Origin: JBMTVN01 sp046047235
Lineage (GTDB): Bacteria; Verrucomicrobiota; Verrucomicrobiia; Limisphaerales; JAHDYP01
Assembly: GCA_046047235.1 (NCBI GenBank)
Contig: JBJOII010000067.1
Location: 1-23,050, forward strand
Length of the DNA: 23,050 bases
Reading direction: 5' to 3'
Positions 1-6,774 of this stretch are shown here, piece after piece. The notes beneath the pieces were generated by a model. It was not told where the DNA came from and made no database searches. It worked only from the letters and a program-made list of their open reading frames with translations. A program made the position numbers and the translations under genes. Position 1 is the first letter of the stretch. Each line of letters starts with the position of its first letter.

Positions 1-395
<395 letters not shown>

Positions 396-416
396 TAAAC
401 TTTTGAGCTTGATCCC

Positions 417-434
417 CGGCAGGTCTCCCTGCCG
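417..434 (-). other. Leader hairpin with GAGA tetraloop upstream of 16S
   Basis: On the transcribed strand CGGCAGG-GAGA-CCTGCCG forms a perfect 7-bp stem closed by a GNRA-type tetraloop, about 20 bases upstream of the mature 16S 5' end. Such stems in the leader usually take part in pre-rRNA folding and processing; that role is inferred from position. Confidence 0.5.
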
Positions 435-516
435 ATTCACAATATTAATTTAACTCCTAGAGCCCTTTGATTTCTCATTGAGCTCACAGGGGCTCGAACT
501 CATCGCACAATTCAAT

Positions 517-528
517 TTTCAAAGAGCA
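517..528 (-). promoter_or_regulatory. rRNA boxA antitermination element
   Basis: TGCTCTTTGAAA on the minus strand closely matches the boxA consensus TGCTCTTTAACA and lies about 120 bases upstream of the 16S 5' end, where rRNA operons carry it. BoxA is bound by NusB/NusE (S10) to make rRNA transcription resistant to Rho. A 5-bp hairpin (GCGGC-GAAAA-GCCGC, 529-543) lies directly upstream and may be the boxB-like partner. Assigned from sequence match and position. Confidence 0.75.
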
Positions 529-624
529 GCGGCTTTTCGCCGCCCCCCTCGACTTATCGAGAGGCTAAAAAACCTAAGTGGCTTTCCCTTTAACCCTTAC
601 CACTCAGATTCAGTGTTGAGCCGT

Positions 625-653
625 TAGCTTAACGCTTTTTTTCGGACTGTCAA
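625..653 (-). promoter_or_regulatory. Probable sigma-70-type rRNA operon promoter
   Basis: A perfect -35 hexamer TTGACA lies at 653-648 on the minus strand. A weak -10 follows at 16-17 bases spacing (TAAGCT or AAGCTA, about 625-631). An A-tract at about 20 bases upstream of the -35 could serve as an UP-like element. The site is about 230-260 bases upstream of the 16S 5' end and upstream of boxA, as expected for a main rRNA promoter. The -35 is clear; the -10 match is poor. Confidence 0.55.
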
Positions 654-778
654 CCCCTTACGTTCACTTTTTTCGCTGCTTGCTTTCGCTTGCTGCGTGA
701 GCACCCGTAAGGTGACGACAAGGTATCAGACATCGCTTTCAGCGCAAGAGGTTTTTGAATAAAAAACACACCAATGTT

Positions 779-807
779 CAAAAAACCCAATTTCATTGGT
801 CTTTTTG
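779..807 (-). terminator. Hairpin resembling an intrinsic terminator after gspK
   Basis: On the minus strand, 16 bases past the gspK stop, CAAAAAGACCAAT and ATTGGGTTTTTTG flank a GAA loop. The arms pair over 13 positions with two mismatches, giving an A-tract, hairpin and T-run arrangement. The GC content of the stem is low for a strong terminator. Its position between the T2SS operon and the co-directional rRNA promoter fits an insulating role, which is inferred. Confidence 0.5.
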
Positions 808-822
808 CTCAAAAAAAATCCG

Positions 823-1935
823 CTACTCCCACCACGAACGCATCACCACCATGCCCCGCCGAGCCACCGGCCTCGTGATAATCGCGACATAAACACGCTC
901 ATAGTTCCCGACTGACGCCCTTACCCGCACCTCAAATGTGCTGCTCCTCACTGTGCAAAGCCGCGCTAGAATCCCTATATACTGCGGAGGAATGCCCCCT
1001 ACCGCACCCAGATCCCGCACATCCTGATATGGAGTATCATCCTCTGTTCCATCCCTTCCGTCTAAACCCTGACGAGCCATAACAATCCCCTCCGCCAGGT
1101 TCGAATCCATGCCCGGCAGCAGCTCTAATACCTCTTTGGACGCTGTGTTGATGTTGATCCTTGCGTCCCCGGACGTATTGAAGAGGTCTGCAAGGCAGAC
1201 CCCTCCCGGCTCAGTTTTCCAGCCTCCAACAAACCCTAACCGCCGAATTGGGGCATCAATTTCGCCGACCTCGGGCGACACCCCACCGAAAACCAACTCT
1301 CTACCCAAACCCCTCACCATAAGTAACTCAGCCAGATCCTCAATAGGCCCATCTTTGGCGAAGTGGGGCCCGTCAGGTGGCGCCTGGTTCAAATAATACT
1401 CACTCTCGGCACCGTTTATGAGCGGCACATCGTTTGGATCCTTCCAGTCCTCCAGAGAATCCAGCACAACATCCGTATCAAGGGTAGCCAACCCAAGCAT
1501 ATCCAAGGCCTTTTCCATGATCTCAGGCGTCGCACGGTTGATGTTAAACCGTCTTTCCTGGTCAACGATCTCGATGGAAAACTCCCCCCTGCCCAACGCC
1601 GACCCCTGCAACGAGAGCCCGGTAACCGGATGAGTTGCCACCAGCGGCTCAATGTCCGCATTAAGCCCGGGCCCTCCAGCCCATTCCTGAGCAAGACAGT
1701 CGAACCGTATCTGCTGCGGATCGAGGTCCTTCTGTGCAATATACCAACCCGCCAGCTCCAATCCCGAACGAGCAAGCCACAGCACCTCACCCTCCGCATC
1801 AAAATTGCGAGCAAGTTGGGTCTCGACCTTCATGGAATACGATAGACCCGCCGCCAAAAGCCCCAGCACCACGATCACCATCATGACGATCATGAGAGCT
1901 ATTCCCCTTTCCGTTTGCTGCCTGTGAAATCGCAT
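823..1935 (-). CDS. gspK: Type II secretion system minor pseudopilin GspK
   Basis: GspK caps the tip of the periplasmic pseudopilus with GspI and GspJ. The 370-residue protein has a short basic leader, a prepilin-type site ERG|IALM (cleavage after residue 11) and a hydrophobic helix to about residue 30. It lacks the +5 glutamate that other pseudopilins carry, which is the known hallmark of GspK. Two helix-hairpin-helix/SAM-like motifs appear as NINRATPEIM (131-140) and ININTASKEVLELL (260-273). Between them, DWKDPNDVPLINGAESEYY (163-181) matches the family DW-D...GAE..Y block. The ATG has a GGGAG ribosome site 7 bases upstream. The gene lies 20 bases after gspJ and is last in the operon. The length is slightly above the usual ~320. 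Confidence 0.88.
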   Translation of the reverse strand: MRFHRQQTERGIALMIVMMVIVVLGLLAAGLSYSMKVETQLARNFDAEGEVLWLARSGLELAGWYIAQKDLDPQQIRFDCLAQEWAGGPGLNADIEPLVATHPVTGLSLQGSALGRGEFSIEIVDQERRFNINRATPEIMEKALDMLGLATLDTDVVLDSLEDWKDPNDVPLINGAESEYYLNQAPPDGPHFAKDGPIEDLAELLMVRGLGRELVFGGVSPEVGEIDAPIRRLGFVGGWKTEPGGVCLADLFNTSGDARININTASKEVLELLPGMDSNLAEGIVMARQGLDGRDGTEDDTPYQDVRDLGAVGGIPPQYIGILARLCTVRSSTFEVRVRASVGNYERVYVAIITRPVARRGMVVMRSWWE

Positions 1936-1955
1936 TCCAGTGCTCCCAGCTTAAC

Positions 1956-2732
1956 TCATCTGTTTTCTGCGGACGGCAACACAAGTTCACCCCCTATTGC
2001 CTGTGGGTTATGAATCACAGAAGGCTGACCCGCTGCCTCAGCCCCCGGCGTTACGCCAGGAATCGGCGCCAGTGAGCTCCCAGCTGGCAGCACGACGACC
2101 CGCTGCATGACATCCTGGCGGTTGACTGTCCCTCGACCCTTTGGCGCGCTCGCGATGGTAAACCTGACCTGTCTCGGCAATTGGTTCGTCAAGGTCCATT
2201 CTTCTTCCCACTCCTCAGAACCGACGCCCTTGAACTCGGCCAGAAACATCACCACATTTCTGGCGAGTTTCAGCGGCTCCTGAGCTTCCCCCTCCCCCAT
2301 CTCGTATAGGAACGGAGTCTGCCTCAATACGAGGTTCTGGCCGCCTTCAGGATCACGTTCCACCAGGAACTCAACCCGCCTCAATGGCTGACCACCGAAT
2401 CGACCACTGCGCGGAAAGCTCGCCGGCAACCGCGACACAAAGCTCAGTTGACTGAAATCCCCATCATTGTCCGCCACAAAAGCAAATGGCACCGGGAGAT
2501 CCAGCGACATCTGCGCACACACCAAGGACTCCTCCAACGTCCTTACCGCCAGCCTCGATCTCTGGACATCGACCGCCGCAGCCTGCGCCGACTTCGAAGC
2601 GCTCAGGATCGCCATCCAGCTCGAGTAGATCGCCGCAAGCACCCCCGCAAGAATCGCCATGGAGATCATGATCTCCACCAGGGTAAACCCCCGTTGCTGA
2701 CGACCCAACATGGCCATCGACATGATCCTCAC
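1956..2732 (-). CDS. gspJ: Type II secretion system minor pseudopilin GspJ-like
   Basis: Prepilin-type protein of 258 residues. The class III signal QQRG|FTLVEIMISMAILAG has Gly at -1, Phe at +1 and Glu at +5, followed by the N-terminal hydrophobic helix. The rest is a soluble periplasmic domain with no motif I can name beyond general GspJ likeness; the assignment as J rests on length and on the H-I-J-K order. The start is GTG at 2732, overlapping the gspI stop as GTGA, with a strong AGGAGG 6 bases upstream. ATGs at 2723, 2717 and 2711 are alternatives. Expected in the inner membrane, then assembled into the pseudopilus tip with GspI and GspK. The C-terminal tail after about residue 225 is Pro/Gly/Ala-rich. 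Confidence 0.8.
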   Translation of the reverse strand: MRIMSMAMLGRQQRGFTLVEIMISMAILAGVLAAIYSSWMAILSASKSAQAAAVDVQRSRLAVRTLEESLVCAQMSLDLPVPFAFVADNDGDFSQLSFVSRLPASFPRSGRFGGQPLRRVEFLVERDPEGGQNLVLRQTPFLYEMGEGEAQEPLKLARNVVMFLAEFKGVGSEEWEEEWTLTNQLPRQVRFTIASAPKGRGTVNRQDVMQRVVVLPAGSSLAPIPGVTPGAEAAGQPSVIHNPQAIGGELVLPSAENR

Positions 2733-3169
2733 GGCCTCCCTCCTCTCCTCAAACCCGGGAGCCCTCGGTTTGACTCCGGACGCCAGAGCAACAGTGTGTT
2801 TGTATAAACCATCTCCCTTCCTCCCGAGTAACCCGATATGACGAAATCCACCTGGAATAGACCGTTAGTCTCACGCTCCTGAATGATCCGCCGCCACCTG
2901 AACTCAGGGTAGAGCTCTCCAAAATCCCCCGTCAACTCCCCCTCCTCCAGTCGATTCGTCACATACAGGTCAGCCGCCAGTGCACTGGCATCAGGAAAAT
3001 TCACCCGCAGCGAGCGGGCTGCCCTCAGCGACTGGTTCGTTGCATCCAGAATCGCGAACACCGCCATAAAAAAAAGCGCCATCGCGATCATCACCTCCAG
3101 CAGGGTGAAAGCCGCCATCCCCCGCCATTTCGCTCCCGACACCAAACCCGTTCTTCCAACACCACTCAT
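2729..3169 (-). CDS. gspI: Type II secretion system minor pseudopilin GspI-like
   Basis: 146-residue prepilin-type protein. The leader ends GMAA|FTLLEVMIAMALFFMAVFAI, with the +5 glutamate and a long hydrophobic helix. The residue before the predicted cut is Ala instead of the usual Gly. GspI is the hub of the I-J-K tip complex that starts pseudopilus assembly; the assignment rests on size and gene order. The ATG overlaps the gspH stop (ATGA, 3166-3169) and the stop overlaps the gspJ start, so the three pseudopilin genes are probably translationally coupled. A GAGGT site lies 6 bases upstream of the start. Confidence 0.8.
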   Translation of the reverse strand: MSGVGRTGLVSGAKWRGMAAFTLLEVMIAMALFFMAVFAILDATNQSLRAARSLRVNFPDASALAADLYVTNRLEEGELTGDFGELYPEFRWRRIIQERETNGLFQVDFVISGYSGGREMVYTNTLLLWRPESNRGLPGLRRGGRP

Positions 3170-3762
3170 CGTAACACCTCAACCTCGGCAAACCCCGTTA
3201 TCGGGTCCAAGACAATCCTCCGCCCGCCCGTCGCGTCCTGTAAGTCCAACTCCAAATCATCCGACGTCCCGTTGGGATAAAACCTAACCCGCCCCTCCCC
3301 CTCGTCGGTGTTGCTCACCAAATCCGGCCCACCATTAATCCTCAGAAGCATGATTCCAACATCAGCTCCCAGCCTCGCGCGAAATATCGCTTCTGCGACT
3401 TCCCCCTGCTCGCCTGGCTGAACTGCAGGATCCCCCCTCCCCCACTCAACGAAACCAGCCTCTGCTCGCTCCTCGCGGCGCCCCTCAACCCATCGCACCA
3501 AAACCTCCCCTTGCGCAGTGATCACAAACTCAGTCACGCGCCCCTGCAAGATCGCTTGCGCCCGGGCGTCATGCAGCCCCTCCTCAACATCACTCACGGC
3601 TTGCCTCAAGGGAGCTTTCTCCAAAACCCTGACCATGGACGGCACACCCATCGACAAAATCAACAGCATGATTCCCAGCACAATCACGACCTCGACCAGA
3701 GTAAAACCACGATGCCCAAAAGGCCCTGGGCGAACGTCCCGGTTAACTGGCTGGAGACCCAT
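3166..3762 (-). CDS. gspH: Type II secretion system pseudopilin GspH-like
   Basis: 198-residue prepilin-type protein. The leader GHRG|FTLVEVVIVLGIMLLILSMG has Gly at -1 and Glu at +5, then the helix and a segment (RVLEKAPLRQAVSDVEEGLHDARAQA region, ~45-70) typical of GspH/FimT pseudopilins. The C-terminal domain is predicted periplasmic. FimT/type IV pilus minor pilin is the main alternative; the neighbours gspF, I, J and K favour GspH. The start ATG lies 5 bases after the gspF stop with no clear ribosome site, so translation may depend on coupling. The major pseudopilin gene gspG, normally just before gspH, is absent here. Confidence 0.78.
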   Translation of the reverse strand: MGLQPVNRDVRPGPFGHRGFTLVEVVIVLGIMLLILSMGVPSMVRVLEKAPLRQAVSDVEEGLHDARAQAILQGRVTEFVITAQGEVLVRWVEGRREERAEAGFVEWGRGDPAVQPGEQGEVAEAIFRARLGADVGIMLLRINGGPDLVSNTDEGEGRVRFYPNGTSDDLELDLQDATGGRRIVLDPITGFAEVEVLR

Positions 3763-3767
3763 GAGGC

Positions 3768-5045
3768 TTAACGGTTGATACTGGCAGTGATCGCGAACAT
3801 CGCAGACAGAATGCTGAACAGCAGTCCTCCAACCCCAATCGCCATGCAGATGATCATTACCGGCTCAATCAGGTTGGTCATCACCCGCAACGCGCGGGTG
3901 AGTTCGTTTTCGTAAGTACTTGCGACATTCTGCAAGGCCCCGGGAACATCCCCCGTCTCCTCCCCGATTTTAACCAGATCGATCATCAACTGCGGGAAAA
4001 TCCGGCTGCGCGCTAAGGGCTGGGCCAAGGTCTTCCCGTCAGTGACATCCTCTCGCGTCCGGGCAATCGCATCTTTTAATACCTGGTTGGATAAAACCTC
4101 CTCCGTGATCTTCAGCGCTGTCAACACCGGCACCCCGTTGTGCAAAAGCGTAGCCAGCGTGCGTGAAAACTGGGAGAACAGGTTCAGCTGAAACACCTTC
4201 CCTACCACGGGTAATCGAAGCAGCAGCCCGTCAATCTGCCGCAACCCGACTGCAGTCGCCCGATAACGATAAAAGAGAATAACCACAACGGCCACCGCAC
4301 CCCCAATCGCTAGCCAAGTCGTGCCCCGACTAAAAAAGTTGCTCATATCCATGAGCAACTGAGTCGAAGCCGGCATCTTGACCTCCATCCCCTGGAAGAT
4401 CTTGGTGAACCTCGGCAACATGAACGTCATGAAGAAGATGATGATCACCAACCCTACAGAGGCAACGATAGCCGGGTAAATGAGGGCAGACGTGAAACGG
4501 GATTGAACCTCAGCAAATCGCTCGTAGTGCTGGCTCACCCTCCTCAACACCTCGACCAACGCCCCGCTCTGCTCTCCAGCCCGCACCATGCTCACGAGCA
4601 TCTGAGGAAAAGTCACCCCCTGACGCACCATGGCATCCGATAAGCCCTTCCCTTCCATCACATCCTGTCGCAACTCTCGACTCACTGAGCCCGGGATGCC
4701 CGGCGTCTCCAGATGCGCCATACTGTTAAGCGCAACCGTTAAAGGCATCCCGGACTCCAACAGGTTGGCCAATTGCTCAGTGAAGGTCGCCAACTCCCGG
4801 AGCTTTGGTCGCCGGCGCCTCATGAGGAATTCACGGACCCCCTGAGGCAGCACACCCGCATCCGCCGCCTTGCGATCATTACGTCCCGGCCTCGGTGCCG
4901 CCTGTATACGCGAAGCCTCAATCGAGACGGGCACCAACCCTGAACGCTCCAGCTGACCCAGCGCAGCCGCACGATCGGGCACCTCCAATACCCCCTCCAC
5001 CAACTCTCCCGACCTCTTCCTGGCTCTGTAAGCAAACTGCGACAT
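3768..5045 (-). CDS. gspF: Type II secretion system inner-membrane platform protein GspF
   Basis: Polytopic inner-membrane protein that couples the GspE ATPase to pseudopilus assembly. The start MSQFAYRARKRSGELVEG (ATG at 5045, 425 residues) matches the conserved GspF N-terminus. A TTG 27 bases upstream (5072) would add nine residues that do not match the family. Two T2SSF domains are visible: about residues 81-205, ending in the membrane segment IVASVGLVIIIFFMTFMLP, and about 280-415, with LATLLHNGVPVLTAL and KIGEETGDVPGAL followed by the last membrane helix VMIICMAIGVGGLLF. Length is close to the usual ~400-410. It heads the FHIJK operon, 73 bases after larE; no promoter is obvious in that gap. 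Confidence 0.93.
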   Translation of the reverse strand: MSQFAYRARKRSGELVEGVLEVPDRAAALGQLERSGLVPVSIEASRIQAAPRPGRNDRKAADAGVLPQGVREFLMRRRRPKLRELATFTEQLANLLESGMPLTVALNSMAHLETPGIPGSVSRELRQDVMEGKGLSDAMVRQGVTFPQMLVSMVRAGEQSGALVEVLRRVSQHYERFAEVQSRFTSALIYPAIVASVGLVIIIFFMTFMLPRFTKIFQGMEVKMPASTQLLMDMSNFFSRGTTWLAIGGAVAVVVILFYRYRATAVGLRQIDGLLLRLPVVGKVFQLNLFSQFSRTLATLLHNGVPVLTALKITEEVLSNQVLKDAIARTREDVTDGKTLAQPLARSRIFPQLMIDLVKIGEETGDVPGALQNVASTYENELTRALRVMTNLIEPVMIICMAIGVGGLLFSILSAMFAITASINR

Positions 5046-5118
5046 ACGAGAATGTAAACCTTTCTTAACCAAACACGCCGAAAAGTTGTGCGCGACCCGT
5101 TCCCCTGAATGATCTCAC

Positions 5119-5997
5119 TCAAGCAGACGCCAAACCCACCCCACCCGCCGAAATATCCGGTTTCGCATTACCACGCCGATAACCCCTCAAATCTAGTGTC
5201 ACATGCATGTAGCCCAGCTTCTGAATGGCCGCGGCCAACCTCGCCGCACGCCCGTCACTCAGAATCAGCTGTAACTCTTCGGCCCCCACTTCAATCCGGG
5301 CAAGATCACCACTCGTCAGCGTGTGATGCCTCACCCGCACATCAAAGAAGCCCTCGTCCCTCAATAAGTTCTCCGCCGTCTCCACCATGCCCAGCTTCCG
5401 GCTGTTGACCTCCTCCCCATGGGGAATTCGGGAACTCAAGCACGCCATTTGCGGTTTGTCAGCTGTCGGCAAACCCCTGCGTGCCGAAAGCTCGCGAATC
5501 TCCGCCTTGGTCAACCCGGCTTCCTTGAGCGGAGCTCGAATATCGAACTCCTTGGCCGCCTGCAAACCCGGCCTCACATCACCCGCATCCGAAGCGTTCT
5601 CACCGTAAATGATCACCTGATATCCCTCTTCTCTCGCCAGCGGAACGAGCTTCGAAAACAACTCCTGCTTGCAGAAATAGCATCGATTCAAGGGATTGGC
5701 CAAATAGTCAGGATTGGCGAATTCCTCGGTCCGAATCACCCTCACAGGAACCTGAAACCGATGAGCCAACCCCACAGCCTCGTCCAACTCTCTCCTGGGC
5801 AGACTGGCAGAGTCTGCAATCACCGCCAACGCCCGAGAACCCAAGACCTGCGCAGCCGTAACCGCTAGAAAGACCGAGTCAACCCCTCCGGAATAAGCCG
5901 TGACACAAGAACCATAGGATTTGAGCATCTCCTGCAGCCGCTGGTACTTCTCGTCGAGCATGCGCGTAACGTGGCATTTCAACCTGTAGTTGTCCAT
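5119..5997 (-). CDS. larE: LarE-like ATP-dependent sacrificial sulfur transferase
   Basis: LarE adenylates and then donates sulfur to a pyridinium bis-carboxylate precursor in synthesis of the nickel-pincer nucleotide cofactor of lactate racemase and related enzymes. Visible motifs, numbered from the ATG at 5997, are the PP-loop YSGGVDS (35-41), NRCYFCK (104-110), GENASDAGDVRPG (132-144) and KPQMACLSSRIP (181-192). The Cys in ACLSSR corresponds to the sacrificial cysteine of Lactiplantibacillus LarE; together with CYFC it gives three conserved cysteines, as in the iron-sulfur-dependent LarE type. Starts at TTG 6009 or ATG 5961 are possible; the last gives a family-like start MLDEKYQRLQEML. 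No larA, larB or larC is in the window. Other PP-loop sulfurtransferases are the alternative. Confidence 0.85.
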   Translation of the reverse strand: MDNYRLKCHVTRMLDEKYQRLQEMLKSYGSCVTAYSGGVDSVFLAVTAAQVLGSRALAVIADSASLPRRELDEAVGLAHRFQVPVRVIRTEEFANPDYLANPLNRCYFCKQELFSKLVPLAREEGYQVIIYGENASDAGDVRPGLQAAKEFDIRAPLKEAGLTKAEIRELSARRGLPTADKPQMACLSSRIPHGEEVNSRKLGMVETAENLLRDEGFFDVRVRHHTLTSGDLARIEVGAEELQLILSDGRAARLAAAIQKLGYMHVTLDLRGYRRGNAKPDISAGGVGLASA

Positions 5998-6040
5998 CCT
6001 CGGTCCCAACCATAAACATTAACAGCACTACATCGCCCCC

Positions 6041-6070
6041 TTGCACCCGCCCGGTTTTGTCCCATACTAG
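6041..6070 (+). promoter_or_regulatory. Candidate promoter for msrA
   Basis: TTGCAC (6041-6046) resembles a -35 hexamer and CATACT (6063-6068) a -10 at 16 bases spacing; TACTAG (6065-6070) at 18 bases is the alternative. The predicted transcript would start almost at the ATG (6077), so it would be nearly leaderless, in keeping with the lack of a ribosome site. Weak evidence in a 79-base divergent gap. Confidence 0.25.
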
Positions 6071-6076
6071 TAACCC

Positions 6077-6754
6077 ATGGACTGTTTAAGAATCGCAGCA
6101 CGCAAAAACCGCCCTAGACCTCAAGCCCTCCGCCACCTCGTAATTCTCACCCTGATGCTCCTGACTTCACTGACTCGCACTTCCATGAACGCTCAAAACA
6201 CGCCCACCTCGGATGCCCCCACCAAAGCCGTCGCCACCCTGGGAGGAGGATGCTTCTGGTGCCTTGAAGCCGCCTTCGAACGATTCAATGGAATCGAATC
6301 CGTCGTCTCGGGCTACGCCGGTGGACATACCCCGAATCCCACTTATAAACAGGTCTGTAATGGCACCACCGGCCACGCCGAGGTCGTTCAGATCACCTAC
6401 AACCCGGAAGTCATCTCCTACAGCCAAATCCTGGAAATCTTCTGGGAAATCCATGACCCGACTACCCTCAACGCCCAGGGCCCCGATCACGGCACTCAAT
6501 ACAGGTCCATCATCCTCCTCCACAACGCATCCCAGGAGAAAGAGGCGAAAGCCTCCCTGCAAACGGCTCAAAAGCAGTTCCAAAAGCCCATCGTTACCCA
6601 AATCACCCCTCTGAAGGAATTCTTCGCCGCGGAGGACTACCATCAGGATTTCTTCGCCCAAAACCCCAACTATCCCTACTGCGCGGTGGTCATCAGCCCG
6701 AAACTAAAGAAGTTGGAGAAACTCCGCTCCACCCTGCCACCCCAACGCAAGTGA
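6077..6754 (+). CDS. msrA: Peptide-methionine (S)-S-oxide reductase MsrA, predicted exported
   Basis: MsrA reduces methionine-S-sulfoxide in damaged proteins. GGGCFWC (56-62) holds the nucleophilic cysteine C59. The following family blocks VVSGYAGGHTPNPTYKQVC, TGHAEVVQITYNPEVISY, FWEIHDPTTLNAQGPDHGTQYRS and EDYHQDFFAQNPNYPYC are all present. The 225-residue protein is longer than a cytosolic MsrA (~180) because of an N-terminal stretch with a basic start (ARKNRPRPQALRH) and a hydrophobic core (LVILTLMLLTSL, 21-32), ending near SMNAQ; this looks like a signal peptide, so action in the periplasm is likely. The start ATG has no ribosome site; M27 or M37 are alternatives, but M37 would remove the signal. 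It is the only plus-strand gene, divergent from larE and convergent with ftsZ, 20 bases apart, with no terminator seen between them. Confidence 0.94.
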   Translation: MDCLRIAARKNRPRPQALRHLVILTLMLLTSLTRTSMNAQNTPTSDAPTKAVATLGGGCFWCLEAAFERFNGIESVVSGYAGGHTPNPTYKQVCNGTTGHAEVVQITYNPEVISYSQILEIFWEIHDPTTLNAQGPDHGTQYRSIILLHNASQEKEAKASLQTAQKQFQKPIVTQITPLKEFFAAEDYHQDFFAQNPNYPYCAVVISPKLKKLEKLRSTLPPQRK

Positions 6755-6774
6755 CCTGCCCAATCCCTGAACCC

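Larger units (their letters stand above)
396..822. other. Gene-free interval: rRNA leader, promoter and upstream terminator
   Basis: No credible protein-coding gene is seen between the 16S 5' end and the end of gspK. From the rRNA side the interval holds an AT-rich leader, the GAGA hairpin, a longer GAGCCC/GGGCTC pairing (460-465 with 490-495), boxA, two GC-rich hairpins (529-543; CTCGA/TCGAG at 548-561), the TTGACA promoter, an imperfect direct repeat with TTTCGCT copies near 671-690, and the hairpin and T-rich tracts just beyond gspK. Confidence 0.7.

Noticed and set aside
671..694. TTTCGCT/CTTGC imperfect direct repeats upstream of the rRNA promoter
   Set aside because: Only two short, imperfect copies; no sign of a CRISPR array or known regulator site.
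6755..6774. Bidirectional terminator between convergent msrA and ftsZ
   Set aside because: The 20-base gap has no inverted repeat or T-run on either strand.
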